DNA of 58,340 nucleotides from Algibacter_G agarivorans (GCF_039543245.1 NZ_BAABJJ010000031.1:1-58340), one strand, 5' to 3'; positions 46,199-55,306 are shown, counted from the stretch's first letter. The notes: generated by a model from the letters alone, not told the origin. Translations and numbers: made by a program.

Positions 46199-46598
46199 AT
46201 TTATATTTTTTTGACAAATTAGTTAAAACCTCTAGTGCTATTTTAGAATCCTTTTTAGCAACAAATATATGGTCATGATAAAATCCAGCAATCACATTAC
46301 AGCTTATATTATACTTAGTTAATTCATCTGAAAATACAGCAGTCAATCCTACAGCTTCTAATGAAGAATGAACCTTTAGCGTAATCCAGGAGGCAATATA
46401 ATTATAGGTGAGATTTAAATTATCTGCCTTACTTTTTTCAATTACAATGGTAACACCTTCATCTTCTTTAAATTCACAAATGGTATCTAACCTATCTATT
46501 TTATTTAAATCAATAACCGTTGCAAAAACATAATCTCCCAAATTCAATTTAGGTGTCATTCCCTTTATTAATTTTACTAAGTTTTTTTCTCCAGTCAT
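46197..46598 (-). CDS. ACT domain-containing small protein
   Basis: 133 residues with two ACT-like halves (IVIEKSKADNLNL and WITLKVHSSLEAVGLTAVFS, ending NVIAGFYHDHIFV). Proteins of this type bind amino acids and have no enzyme domain. It is convergent with the TonB receptor gene. A TAGGTTTG box (minus, 46616-46623) lies 17 bases upstream of the ATG. Function unknown; an amino-acid sensor is a guess. Confidence 0.75.
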   Translation of the reverse strand: MTGEKNLVKLIKGMTPKLNLGDYVFATVIDLNKIDRLDTICEFKEDEGVTIVIEKSKADNLNLTYNYIASWITLKVHSSLEAVGLTAVFSDELTKYNISCNVIAGFYHDHIFVAKKDSKIALEVLTNLSKKYK

Positions 46599-46697
46599 TC
46601 TTATATATTTTATAACAAACCTAATAATTAATTATGTTAAACCGATTTATGCAACATAACAAATTTTCATTTGTCAATTATTTGTAACACTCCAATT

Positions 46698-47114
46698 ATG
46701 AAAAAAATTAGTTTTTTTATAGTCTTATGCTTTTGTTATTTTTATTCGTTTTCGCAAAACATTACCACTAAATTAATTGACATAAAGTACAACAAACCCA
46801 TTCTATACGCCAACATAAAAACAGTTAAGCATAGTGGCTTAATTTCTAACGAGTAAGGTTATTTTGCAATCCATACTGACGATAATAATTTAAAAACCAT
46901 TATCGTTTCTTGTTTAGGCTATCAAAACAAAACACTAAGTATTCAAGATATTAAAACGCTAAATTTTATTATTCCTTTAGATGAAGCGATTAACCAACTT
47001 AATAAAGCTCATATAAGCAATAAATTAGCCGAAAACCATAAGTTATCTAACAAAAAACATTTGTTAGACATTCCCTTAAATATTGTTTCTAAATTCACAT
47101 TTAAAAGAATTTAA
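46698..47114 (+). pseudogene. Carboxypeptidase-like regulatory domain protein, broken by one in-frame stop
   Basis: Starts MKKISFFIVLCFCYFYSFSQ (signal peptide). ISNE is followed by TAA at 46854-46856, then the same frame continues GYFAIHTDDN and VSCLGYQNKTLSI to a second stop at 47112. The NE(E)GYF..VSCLGY spacing is that of a CarboxypepD_reg beta-sandwich (DUF4480-like), so the TAA probably replaced a GAA Glu codon. The rest (139 codons) is otherwise intact, suggesting a recent nonsense mutation. The stop lies 10 bases before the GH86 start. Confidence 0.75.
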
Positions 47115-47124
47115 CATTATTTAT

Positions 47125-49656
47125 ATGATAAAGAAAATACACCTTTCTAAAACCTTATTTCTATTATTTTCGTTTTTGCTGATTGGACTTAAAATTTTAG
47201 CACAAGAAGTAAGTGTTAAAATAGACCCTAATTGTCAACGTTTTCTTGGAGAAGTTTCGGAATTGGACAGAACCAAATACTTTTCTGTTCATGATTCATC
47301 AAGCGATACTGAATCGAATATGTTTCGGAATGATTATAACGTTACTGGAGGTAGAGGTTTCTGGGGAGCTTATAGTTTTGCTAAAAACCAAACAGGATCT
47401 GCGGGTGTTTATCCTGCTGATAAAAATGGGAATGATGATTTAAGAGCTGTAAAAAAAGGTTTTGTGGCTACTGAACATCCAGGGAATGTATTTCTAGACG
47501 GTATAGACATAACAACTGCAAGTAATTGGGCGGTGGAGTATTTCAAGGATTTCGTTAATCAAAATGGCAGAAACGAATTTTTTGAGGTCATGAACGAGCC
47601 TTTTGTTCATGCCCAAGATTTTTATTCTGGCGCTTGGAGTAATTCTGAGAATAATAGAATAAAACTTCAAATGGCGAAGTTATATGGAGAAGTCGCAAAA
47701 CGTATTCATGAAACCCCTGCATTGGGTAACATGAAAGTTATTGGTTATTCTGCTGCATGGCCTTCTATGGAACTTAGCGATTTTGGTCATTGGAATGACA
47801 ATATGAAAATGTTCATGGACAATGCAGGAGAAAACATGTATGCTTTTTCAACTCATTTATATGATGGTATTAACATAACAGGACAGGACTCAAAGCGTTC
47901 TGGAAGCAATTCCGAAGCCATTTTGGATTTAATAGAGAACTATAGCTATGTAAAATGGAATGCTATAAAACCACACGCCATTACAGAATATGGCGCTATA
48001 GAGCAAGGCTATGGCGATGATTATAGCGATATTGCTAGTATTCAAACCGTACAATCCATAAATCATATACTTTTTAATTTATTAGAACGAGAAAACCGTT
48101 TAGTAAACTCTATTCCTTTTATAACCGGAAAAGCCGAGTGGCATATAACAGCGGCCAATAATTACCAACCCTATCAAGCGGTACTGTTTAAACCCACGAA
48201 TATTGGCGAACCAACTCCTGCTGGTTGGGAATATACTCCAAGAATTCATTTTTATGAACTTTGGAAAGATGTAAAGGGAAAACGTATTATGATTAAAAGC
48301 GATAACCCAGATATTCAAGTTCAAGCTTTTGTTGATAATACAAAAATGTTTGTAGCATTGAATAATCTAGATGATAACACACAAACCGTAAACTTAACCA
48401 TGTTGTCTAGTATCACGGATTTAGTGGATGTAAAAATAAAAGCACTTAAAATCTACCCGCAAACCATGCCAGATATGACTATTGAAACGGTAACTACAGC
48501 TCCAAATACTATGTCGTTGATTAAGGGGGAAACTGTTATTCTGGAATACACATTTAACAGTCCGGTTACTTTTGATAATGCACTTAGGATGAAAACCTAT
48601 TATACACAAACACACTTACAACCTATTGCTACTAATTCTGAAATAGTGTATACTTTTGATAATGTTTCTACAGGAAATGGTTTTGCTACACTTCGCATGG
48701 GTCTAGGTAGAAAGCACAATGTTTCAAAAAAACCAATTCTTAAGGTAAATGGCATTACAGTCGAAGTTCCGGATAATTGGAAAGGCTACGACCAAGCCAA
48801 TAGAGACGATTTCTTCGGAATGATTGAAATTCCTTTCTCTACAACAATTTTACAGGAAACAAATACTATAAGTTTAACTTTTCCAGATTCTGGTGGAAGA
48901 GTGAGTTCTTTAATATTATCCGTAGAATTATATGATAACGCTCCAGATACAGGAGTTTTAGCTTCAGTTCAAACGACGAGTATTACGTGTCCAGGGCAAA
49001 AAAGCGGAATCATTACCGTAAACCCATTGGCTGTTGGATCATTTAATGTAACAATAACGGGTAACGGTTTAAATGAAACCAATAGTTTTTCCAGTAGTTA
49101 TGAAATCACAGATTTAGCATCTGGCACATACACCATTGTAATTACCTCGCCAACAAATACCAATTTAAAAACAGAATATGAGGCAACTATTACGGAACCG
49201 GAACCATTATCGGTAACAAGCAAGGTGATCAATGACAAAAAAAGTGTAAGCTATCATCTAAGCGGTAGCAGTAGTTATACTATCGATTTTAATGGAGAAC
49301 AATTTAAAACCTCAGATACCTCTATCGAATTCCTGCTTAAAAGCGGAAGCAATAGTATTGAAATAAAAACAGAAAAAGACTGTCAAGGTGTTTTTAAGGA
49401 CAATGTGTTATTCAATGACATTGTAGGCCATCCAAATCCATTTGATGAACATCTAACAATCGATTTAGGGTTAGAAGATGCAGCATCATTGAAAATCTAT
49501 AATACTTTGGGCACTTTAGTTTATTATAAAACATATAACCTTAACAATCATAAGATTGATTTAAAAACTAACTTTTTAAACGAAGGTATATACATTATTT
49601 CAATTGAAACCAAGACCGTTTCAAAAAAAATCAAAGCAATAAAAATTTCAAAATAA
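47125..49656 (+). CDS. GH86-family secreted glycoside hydrolase (beta-agarase/porphyranase-like) with T9SS tail
   Basis: 843 residues from ATG 47125; the longer frame adds 14 residues before the signal peptide (1-27, ending KILAQ). The catalytic (beta/alpha)8 domain has acid/base E158 (VMNEPFVH) and nucleophile E288 (ITEYGA). N-terminal FLGEVSELDRTKYF and the GGRGFWG motif match GH86 agarases and porphyranases of marine Bacteroidota. Two beta domains follow (to about 610), an SprB-like module (about 615-690: ITCPGQKSGIITV, SGTYTIVITS), and a type A T9SS sorting domain (about 770-843: HPNPFDEHLTI). It is predicted to be exported to the surface to cut red-algal galactans. Confidence 0.85.
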   Translation: MIKKIHLSKTLFLLFSFLLIGLKILAQEVSVKIDPNCQRFLGEVSELDRTKYFSVHDSSSDTESNMFRNDYNVTGGRGFWGAYSFAKNQTGSAGVYPADKNGNDDLRAVKKGFVATEHPGNVFLDGIDITTASNWAVEYFKDFVNQNGRNEFFEVMNEPFVHAQDFYSGAWSNSENNRIKLQMAKLYGEVAKRIHETPALGNMKVIGYSAAWPSMELSDFGHWNDNMKMFMDNAGENMYAFSTHLYDGINITGQDSKRSGSNSEAILDLIENYSYVKWNAIKPHAITEYGAIEQGYGDDYSDIASIQTVQSINHILFNLLERENRLVNSIPFITGKAEWHITAANNYQPYQAVLFKPTNIGEPTPAGWEYTPRIHFYELWKDVKGKRIMIKSDNPDIQVQAFVDNTKMFVALNNLDDNTQTVNLTMLSSITDLVDVKIKALKIYPQTMPDMTIETVTTAPNTMSLIKGETVILEYTFNSPVTFDNALRMKTYYTQTHLQPIATNSEIVYTFDNVSTGNGFATLRMGLGRKHNVSKKPILKVNGITVEVPDNWKGYDQANRDDFFGMIEIPFSTTILQETNTISLTFPDSGGRVSSLILSVELYDNAPDTGVLASVQTTSITCPGQKSGIITVNPLAVGSFNVTITGNGLNETNSFSSSYEITDLASGTYTIVITSPTNTNLKTEYEATITEPEPLSVTSKVINDKKSVSYHLSGSSSYTIDFNGEQFKTSDTSIEFLLKSGSNSIEIKTEKDCQGVFKDNVLFNDIVGHPNPFDEHLTIDLGLEDAASLKIYNTLGTLVYYKTYNLNNHKIDLKTNFLNEGIYIISIETKTVSKKIKAIKISK

Positions 49657-49682
49657 AAAAAAGTAGCTATAAAACAATCTGA

Positions 49683-49808
49683 ATAGACAGGTGTTTTATT
49701 TTAGCTTCCCTAGTACTGCTTAGTTGTAATGGCAACGATTCAAGTGGTGATGATGAGCTAGCCTACTGCTACACTACTAATGAGCAAGTGTTCCAAACAT
49801 TGTGTTAA
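49683..49808 (+). pseudogene. Fragment of a lipoprotein gene
   Basis: An open frame with no start codon reads ILASLVLLSCNGNDSSGDD, a clear lipobox (LLSC) and the polar linker of Bacteroidota surface lipoproteins, then a short tail to a stop at 49806. The preceding in-frame TGA and lack of a start show a truncated N-terminal end, only about 40 residues. It may be the remnant of a lipoprotein of the GH86 locus. The rest of 49657-49925 holds only a terminator. Confidence 0.4.
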
Positions 49809-49863
49809 CGGTAAATACAGTTTATATCATATCTCAGATTTTTGAATTTAGAACAGAGTAAAC

Positions 49864-49893
49864 AAAAAAATCCTAAGCCAAAGACTCAGGATT
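49864..49893 (-). terminator. Terminator of the ferredoxin gene
   Basis: On the minus strand AATCCTGAG and CTTAGGATT form a 9-base stem (one mismatch) with a 7-base loop, followed by a T-run. It lies 33 bases after the ferredoxin stop. Confidence 0.75.
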
Positions 49894-49925
49894 TTCATTA
49901 TTAATCTTTAATTGTAAATTCTTAA

Positions 49926-50279
49926 TTAATCTTCAGGATGCATAAAACGTTGTTTAGCCAATAATTCTTCTTCAGTTTCCACAACATCCTCATCTGGTAT
50001 ACAACAATCTACAGGGCAAACCGCTGCACATTGTGGCTCATCATGAAATCCTTTACACTCCGTACACTTATCTGGAACAATGTAATAAAGTTCATCGCTT
50101 ACAGGCTCTTGCGCCTCGTCAGCATCAACTTCAGTTCCATTAGTTAAAACCACAGTACCTTCTAAACTGGTCCCATCTTTATAGCGCCAATCATCGGCAC
50201 CTTCATATATTGCAGTATTTGGGCACTCAGGTTCGCAAGCACCACAATTAATACATTCGTCTGTTATTATAATTGCCAT
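49926..50279 (-). CDS. 4Fe-4S dicluster ferredoxin
   Basis: 117-residue electron carrier with two cysteine sets: C9, C12, C15, C19 (ECINCGACEPECP) and C72, C75, C84, C88 (CTECKGFHDEPQCAAVCP). The second set has the longer spacing seen in Bacteroidota and YfhL-like ferredoxins. An insert of about 35 residues between clusters and an acidic C-terminal tail fit the group. It is divergent from the acyl-CoA reductase gene with 98 bases between them, which hints at a functional link. Confidence 0.92.
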   Translation of the reverse strand: MAIIITDECINCGACEPECPNTAIYEGADDWRYKDGTSLEGTVVLTNGTEVDADEAQEPVSDELYYIVPDKCTECKGFHDEPQCAAVCPVDCCIPDEDVVETEEELLAKQRFMHPED

Positions 50280-50325
50280 AGTAATTTTTTATCTTTTAAA
50301 ATTCAAGAACTCTGTAGAGTTTCCT

Positions 50326-50333
50326 TAAATTTG
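50326..50333 (+). promoter_or_regulatory. -7 box of the acyl-CoA reductase gene
   Basis: TAAATTTG, a TANNTTTG match, 44 bases before the ATG at 50378. There is no clear -33 TTG. Confidence 0.35.
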
Positions 50334-50377
50334 CAGTTGCAAAAATAAAGCCAAAACCATTCATAACCAAATTAAGG

Positions 50378-51436
50378 ATGCAATTACAAGAAAGAATTAA
50401 TGCTTTTATAAAATTAGGAGATTTTTTAAGGCAATTTTCTAATGAAGTTATACAAAAAGCCGATAATGTTGAACATAATGACGTATTCTTTGCTGGCTTT
50501 AAACATCAACTAAAATTAGCCGAAGAACACAACGGGTGGTTTACAAAAGAAAACATCAGATTTGCTTTAACATCATGGTCAGAAGCCTTGACTACCAAAA
50601 ATTTAAATACTTGGCTAAAACCTTATAATATAACTCAAATAAATCCTAAGCAAGTCGCTATTATTATGGCGGGAAACATTCCCCTTGTTGGATTTCATGA
50701 TTTTTTGTCGGTGCTTATTTCCGGACATCATGTATTAGTAAAACAGTCATCAAACGACAAACATCTACTACCCTATTTAGCCAAATACTTAGAGTTTTCA
50801 GAACCAAAGTTTAAAGGAAACATAACATTTACTGAAGCTAAAATTGAAAACTTCGATGCCGTAATCGCTACAGGTAGTAATAATACAGCACGCTATTTTG
50901 AATACTATTTTAAAGGAAAACCTTCTATTATTAGAAATAACAGAAATTCTGTTGCCATTTTAACTGGTAAAGAGACTGAAGAAGATTTAGTAAACCTATC
51001 CGAAGATATTTTTAGGTATTATGGACTAGGTTGTAGGAATGTATCTAAAATCTATGTGCCTAAAAGTTATAGTTTTGACCTCTTTTTTAAAGGCATTTAC
51101 CATTGGCACCCTATTGTTGAAAAAGCTAAATACGCGAATAACTACGATTATAATAAAGCGGTTTATTTAATGAGCGAATTTGATATGCTTGAAAATGGTT
51201 TCTTTATGATAAAAGAAGATGAAAGTTTTGCTTCTCCTATTGCAACATTATTTTATGAATTCTATGAAGACGCCTCTCAACTAAAAAAAGTTTTAGAAGA
51301 AAAAAAAGAACAAATACAATGTATAGTTTCTAAGGGATTTACTGAAAATGAAATTGCATTTGGTGCAACCCAAAAACCTCAACTTTGGGATTATGCGGAT
51401 GATGTAGATTCTATTGAATTTTTGTTAGCAATTTAA
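50378..51436 (+). CDS. Acyl-CoA reductase (LuxC-like)
   Basis: 352-residue protein of the LuxC/acyl-CoA reductase family, related to aldehyde dehydrogenases, which reduces acyl-CoA to an aldehyde with NADPH. VAIIMAGNIPLVGFHDF (about 92-108) is the nucleotide-binding strand-loop and GCRNVSKIYVP (about 218-228) contains the predicted catalytic Cys. It lacks the usual full aldehyde dehydrogenase length. In Flavobacteriaceae such genes sit near ferredoxin and serine genes. The product (fatty aldehyde, or something else) is not known. Confidence 0.85.
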   Translation: MQLQERINAFIKLGDFLRQFSNEVIQKADNVEHNDVFFAGFKHQLKLAEEHNGWFTKENIRFALTSWSEALTTKNLNTWLKPYNITQINPKQVAIIMAGNIPLVGFHDFLSVLISGHHVLVKQSSNDKHLLPYLAKYLEFSEPKFKGNITFTEAKIENFDAVIATGSNNTARYFEYYFKGKPSIIRNNRNSVAILTGKETEEDLVNLSEDIFRYYGLGCRNVSKIYVPKSYSFDLFFKGIYHWHPIVEKAKYANNYDYNKAVYLMSEFDMLENGFFMIKEDESFASPIATLFYEFYEDASQLKKVLEEKKEQIQCIVSKGFTENEIAFGATQKPQLWDYADDVDSIEFLLAI

Positions 51437-51571
51437 TGAAAAAATTATTGAATTTTTAACACAAAATACCTAATTAATTAGCAACTTTGCATCTTAATTT
51501 TTTAACGGAATACTAATTAAAAGTAGCCCATAAAAAATGCTTTCACTTTGAAAGTATTCGGGATAGTAAAA

Positions 51572-52636
51572 ATGAAAAAACATAACTTTAGTGCAGGACC
51601 AAGTATTTTACCACAAGAAGTATTATTAAAAGCTTCTGAGGCAATCATTGATTATAATGGTGGTGGTTTATCTTTAATCGAAATTTCTCATAGAAGCAAA
51701 GATTTTGTTGATATCATGGAAAACGCTAGAGCTTTAGCATTGGAGTTACTTGGTTTAGAAGGCAAAGGGTATAAAGCATTATTTTTACAAGGTGGAGCAA
51801 GTACCCAGTTTTTAATGGTAGCCATGAATCTTTTAGAAAAAAGAGCAGGATATTTAAACACTGGAGCTTGGAGTTCTAAAGCCATAAAAGAAGCTAAAAA
51901 ACTAGATGATATTTATGAGGTAGCCTCTTCTGTAGATGCCAATTTCAATTATATCCCTAAAGGTTTTGATATTCCTTCGGATTATGATTATTTCCATTGC
52001 ACATCAAATAACACCATTTTTGGAACCCAGTTAAAATCATTTCCTAAAACAGATATCCCTGTGGTTTGTGATATGAGTAGTGATATATTTTCACGTCAAT
52101 TAGATTTCACTCAATTCGATATCATTTATGCTGGAGCTCAAAAAAATATGGGCCCTGCAGGAACAACTTTAGTGGTTATTAAAGAAGATATTTTAGGAAA
52201 AGTATCTCGCGATATTCCTTCTATAATGGATTACAAAATGCATATAAAAAGCGGCAGTATGCTTAATACACCGCCAGTATTTGCAGTTTACACATCTATG
52301 TTAACCTTAGAATGGTTAAAGAGCCTTGGTGGCATTGCTGGAATTGAAAAAGAAAACGAAAAGAAATCACGTTTAATGTATTCTGAAATTGACTTAAATC
52401 CGTTATTTAAAGGGTTTGCAGCCAAAGAAGATAGATCAGATATGAATGCAACATTCAACTTAACTAATGACAATTTAAAAGACACTTTTGAAACTATGCT
52501 AAAAGAAGCTGGTATTAGCGGTGTTAATGGCCATAGAAGTGTTGGTGGTTATAGAGCATCTATGTACAATGCATTACCTCTAGATAGCGTAAAAGCATTG
52601 GTGGAAGTAATGAGTGAATTAGAAAGTAAAGCGTAA
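51572..52636 (+). CDS. serC: 3-Phosphoserine/phosphohydroxythreonine aminotransferase
   Basis: PLP-dependent aminotransferase of serine (and pyridoxal) synthesis, 354 residues. Start at ATG 51572 (MKKHNFSAGPSILP), the canonical SerC beginning; the earlier TTG adds 8 unrelated residues. The PLP Lys is K191 in YAGAQKNMGPAG. Phosphate/substrate motifs QGGAST (73-78) and the C-terminal HRSVGGYRASMYNA (the R is substrate-binding) are intact. It is followed by serA after 104 bases, which include an inverted dispersed repeat. Confidence 0.96.
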   Translation: MKKHNFSAGPSILPQEVLLKASEAIIDYNGGGLSLIEISHRSKDFVDIMENARALALELLGLEGKGYKALFLQGGASTQFLMVAMNLLEKRAGYLNTGAWSSKAIKEAKKLDDIYEVASSVDANFNYIPKGFDIPSDYDYFHCTSNNTIFGTQLKSFPKTDIPVVCDMSSDIFSRQLDFTQFDIIYAGAQKNMGPAGTTLVVIKEDILGKVSRDIPSIMDYKMHIKSGSMLNTPPVFAVYTSMLTLEWLKSLGGIAGIEKENEKKSRLMYSEIDLNPLFKGFAAKEDRSDMNATFNLTNDNLKDTFETMLKEAGISGVNGHRSVGGYRASMYNALPLDSVKALVEVMSELESKA

Positions 52637-52646
52637 TGGATTAGCC

Positions 52647-52728
52647 TTTGTCATTACCTCGAAGGAGGGAATATCATAAAGCTACCAAAAATTAAAAAAA
52701 TGATTCCCTCCTATGAGGGAATAACAAA
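52647..52728. repeat. Inverted pair of AGGAGGGAAT repeats between serC and serA
   Basis: The left arm is ...CATTACCTC then GAAGGAGGGAAT (52647-52672); the right arm, inverted, is TATTCCCTC then ATAGGAGGGAAT (52703-52728). The arms match at most positions over about 26 bases. Relative of the CATTCCCGCGAAGG repeat at 43209. Confidence 0.6.
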
Positions 52729-52740
52729 AATAGAATTTCA

Positions 52741-53691
52741 ATGAAAGTATTAGCAAACGACGGTATTTCACAAAGCGGTATTGATGCCTTAGAAAAAGCA
52801 GGTTATGAAGTGATTACAACAACCGTAGCACAAGAGCAATTAATAAACTATATCAACGAAAAAGACATTGCAGTATTATTGGTGCGTAGTGCAACAACGG
52901 TACGTAAAGATTTAATTGATGCCTGTCCAGGACTAAAAATTATTGGTCGTGGTGGTGTTGGTATGGATAATATTGATGTTGAATATGCAAGAGAACAAGG
53001 TCGTAGTGTTATCAATACACCTGCAGCATCTTCACATTCTGTTGCTGAATTAGTATTTGGACACTTATACGGGTTAGCTCGTTATTTACATAACGCAAAT
53101 AGAGATATGCCTCTTGAAGGCGATAGCAACTTTAAAGGCTTAAAGAAAGCTTACGCAAAAGGGACTGAACTTAAAGGAAAAACTTTAGGTGTTTTAGGTT
53201 TTGGTCGTATTGGTCAAGCTACAGCTAAAGTAGCATTAGGTGCTGGTATGAAAGTGATTGCTTTTGATCCGTTTTTAGAAAGTGCTAATTTAGAATTGGA
53301 CTTTTTTGATGGTCAAACTGTAAATTTTGAAATTAAAACCGTTTCTAAAGAAGATGTTTTAAAACAAGCTGATTTTATCACATTACATGTTCCTGCACAA
53401 AAAGATTACGTTATTGACGAAGCAGAATTTAACATGATGAAAGATGGTGTTATTATTGCTAATGCAGCACGTGGTGGTGTACTTAACGAAATAGCACTTG
53501 TAAAAGCTATTGAAAGTGGAAAAGTGGCAAGAGCGGCTTTAGATGTTTTTGAAAAAGAACCAAAACCAGAAATGCAATTATTAATGAATCCTGCATTATC
53601 ATTAACCCCTCATACTGGAGCGGCAACTAACGAAGCGCAAGATAGAATTGGTACAGAATTAGCATCACAAATAATTAGTATCTTAGGATAG
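52741..53691 (+). CDS. serA: D-3-phosphoglycerate dehydrogenase (short form)
   Basis: NAD-dependent 2-hydroxyacid dehydrogenase of 316 residues. Rossmann motif GFGRIGQ (153-159), catalytic R244 (ARGGVLNE), E273 (EKEPKP) and H291 (PHTGAAT) are all present, as is RGGVGMDNIDV (70-80). It has no C-terminal ACT domain, so it lacks the serine-binding regulatory site of E. coli SerA. The pairing with serC makes phosphoserine synthesis the likely role. A terminator follows directly. Confidence 0.92.
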   Translation: MKVLANDGISQSGIDALEKAGYEVITTTVAQEQLINYINEKDIAVLLVRSATTVRKDLIDACPGLKIIGRGGVGMDNIDVEYAREQGRSVINTPAASSHSVAELVFGHLYGLARYLHNANRDMPLEGDSNFKGLKKAYAKGTELKGKTLGVLGFGRIGQATAKVALGAGMKVIAFDPFLESANLELDFFDGQTVNFEIKTVSKEDVLKQADFITLHVPAQKDYVIDEAEFNMMKDGVIIANAARGGVLNEIALVKAIESGKVARAALDVFEKEPKPEMQLLMNPALSLTPHTGAATNEAQDRIGTELASQIISILG

Positions 53692-53725
53692 GATAAAACA
53701 AATTGTGACCTAAATAGAATTATTG

Positions 53726-53755
53726 AGTCCTAACTATATTAGTTGGGACTTTTTT
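53726..53755 (+). terminator. Rho-independent terminator of serA
   Basis: AGTCCTAACTA and TAGTTGGGACT form an 11-base stem (one G-U pair) with a 3-base loop, followed by Ts. It lies 35 bases after the serA stop. Confidence 0.9.
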
Positions 53756-53815
53756 GTACATTAAGCTTCCAATTTTTCATAAAAACTTTATTAATTAATA
53801 CATACAATAACAATC

Positions 53816-54454
53816 ATGGCAGGAATTTTAGATTTATTAAACAGCGACTTAGGAAAAACTATAATTAGCGGAGTAGCCGGTTCAACAGGAAACGATACGA
53901 ATAAAACAAGCAGTGTATTAACAATGGCTTTACCTGTTTTAATGAAAGCTATGCAACGTAATGCGGCAACACCAAAAGGCGCAGAAGGACTTATGGGAGC
54001 TATACAAGGAAAACATGATGGTAGTATTTTAGATAATCTTGGAGGGTTATTTGACGGAGGTGTTAATGATGACGTAAAACAAGATGGCCAAAAAATATTA
54101 GGACACGTTCTAGGTGCTAAACAAAATGGAGTAGAAAAAATAATAGGAGAAAAGTCAGGATTAGATGCTAGTTCTGTTGCCAATATATTAAAAGTTGCGG
54201 CACCAATTTTAATGGGCGTTTTAGGAAATCAAGCCAAACAACAAAACGTAAGTTCTTCTAATGGTATTGGAGATTTATTAGGCGGAATGCTTGGCGGGAA
54301 TTCTGCTGAAAAAGAACAAAGTTTCTTAGAGTCTATTTTAGATGCCGATGGCGATGGTAGTGTTATAGATGATGTTGCAGGAATGGTTCTTGGAAATGCA
54401 AGTAAAAAAGGCGGACTTGGTGGTCTATTAGGTGGTCTTTTCGGAGGAAAATAA
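53816..54454 (+). CDS. DUF937 domain-containing protein
   Basis: 212-residue Gly-rich protein. The DUF937 helix-repeat domain covers about 1-150 (MAGILDLLNSDLGKTIISGVAG, LPVLMKAMQRNA, KVAAPILMGVLGNQAK). The tail has a DADGDGSVIDDV stretch resembling a calcium-binding loop and a GGLGGLLGGLFGG end. No signal peptide. Function unknown; it has its own terminator. Confidence 0.85.
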   Translation: MAGILDLLNSDLGKTIISGVAGSTGNDTNKTSSVLTMALPVLMKAMQRNAATPKGAEGLMGAIQGKHDGSILDNLGGLFDGGVNDDVKQDGQKILGHVLGAKQNGVEKIIGEKSGLDASSVANILKVAAPILMGVLGNQAKQQNVSSSNGIGDLLGGMLGGNSAEKEQSFLESILDADGDGSVIDDVAGMVLGNASKKGGLGGLLGGLFGGK

Positions 54455-54477
54455 TTTTCCCTATAAATATAAATAGC

Positions 54478-54510
54478 AAAAAGAGCCAAACGTTTTGTTT
54501 GGCTCTTTTT
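54478..54510 (+). terminator. Rho-independent terminator of the DUF937 gene
   Basis: A perfect 14-base stem (AAAAAGAGCCAAAC and its complement) with a GTTTT loop, ending in a T-run. Confidence 0.95.
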
Positions 54511-54566
54511 ATGTTAAAAATATTTAAAAACAAGTTGTTTAAAGAATGGATTTTGTAAATTTATTA

Positions 54567-54728
54567 ATACCAAATTAATTTCAAAATGGTTGGTGATAAA
54601 TTAGAATTATATGTTCTTTAGATAAGATAGAAAATATAAGCATAGCATTAGTTACGGTTCTATTTTATATTGAAATATAAAGGAAATAGAAACTGATTTA
54701 ATCAATTATTTTGATGTTTATTTGGTAT
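54567..54728. repeat. MITE-like 162-bp element
   Basis: Terminal inverted repeats of 25 bases match at 20 positions (54567-54591 and 54704-54728; outer ends ATACCAAAT, inner TCAAAAT). No ORF inside. It fills most of the 384-base gap between DUF937 and DUF6146 genes. Confidence 0.65.
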
Positions 54729-54838
54729 AAAGAAGATAAATGGGTTCACGCAATGAAAATACCCGTTAACTCATTCTCATTTTAAAAATGATATAATGAG
54801 GCATACATTTGAAAAATAACTAAAACTCATTGAAAGCT

Positions 54839-55276
54839 ATGAGAAAACTTATCTACACCTTACTTATTTCTGTATTTATTTTTAACTGTAATACATCAAA
54901 AACTACAGTTTCAAAAAAAGATGAAAGGTTAGCAAATGCTAAGCAAAGTGATACCGTTACCATTGCAAATGACGAATTAGAATACGAGATCATTATTATA
55001 GAACCCGGCTTCAACACTTGGCTGGTTAGTAGAGCTCGACCAGAAGGCTTCTATTCGCAGCAATATCTTGAAAACAGAAATTACATTTATGTAATAGAAT
55101 GGAATCAACGGGTACTGCAACCACAACGATTTGACCCGAGCCTATATGAAATGCAAATTGATTACCAACCCGGAATCGATTACGGTTATGAGGTAAACTA
55201 TAAACTCTACAATTATTTTATTTATTTTCAATTAACCTATAACCAAAGATTAGGACCTTTTGTTCCTAGGATTTAA
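54839..55276 (+). CDS. DUF6146-like lipoprotein
   Basis: 145 residues from the ATG at 54839; the TTG-started frame 9 bases earlier adds three residues to a normal lipoprotein signal. Lipobox FNC (C17) follows MRKLIYTLLISVFIF. The mature part has LEYEIIIIEPGFNTWL and YINYxxYNYF-like aromatic segments typical of a Bacteroidota family with no known function (DUF6146). It precedes the DUF6787-like gene by 30 bases, probably an operon. Confidence 0.75.
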   Translation: MRKLIYTLLISVFIFNCNTSKTTVSKKDERLANAKQSDTVTIANDELEYEIIIIEPGFNTWLVSRARPEGFYSQQYLENRNYIYVIEWNQRVLQPQRFDPSLYEMQIDYQPGIDYGYEVNYKLYNYFIYFQLTYNQRLGPFVPRI

Positions 55277-55288
55277 TTTCATTTTAGT

Positions 55289-55296
55289 TACTTTTG
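55289..55296 (+). promoter_or_regulatory. Possible -7 box before the DUF6787-like gene
   Basis: TACTTTTG, exact TANNTTTG, only 10 bases before the GTG at 55307. No -33 TTG at the right distance. Confidence 0.3.
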
Positions 55297-55306
55297 CAAT
55301 CAAATT

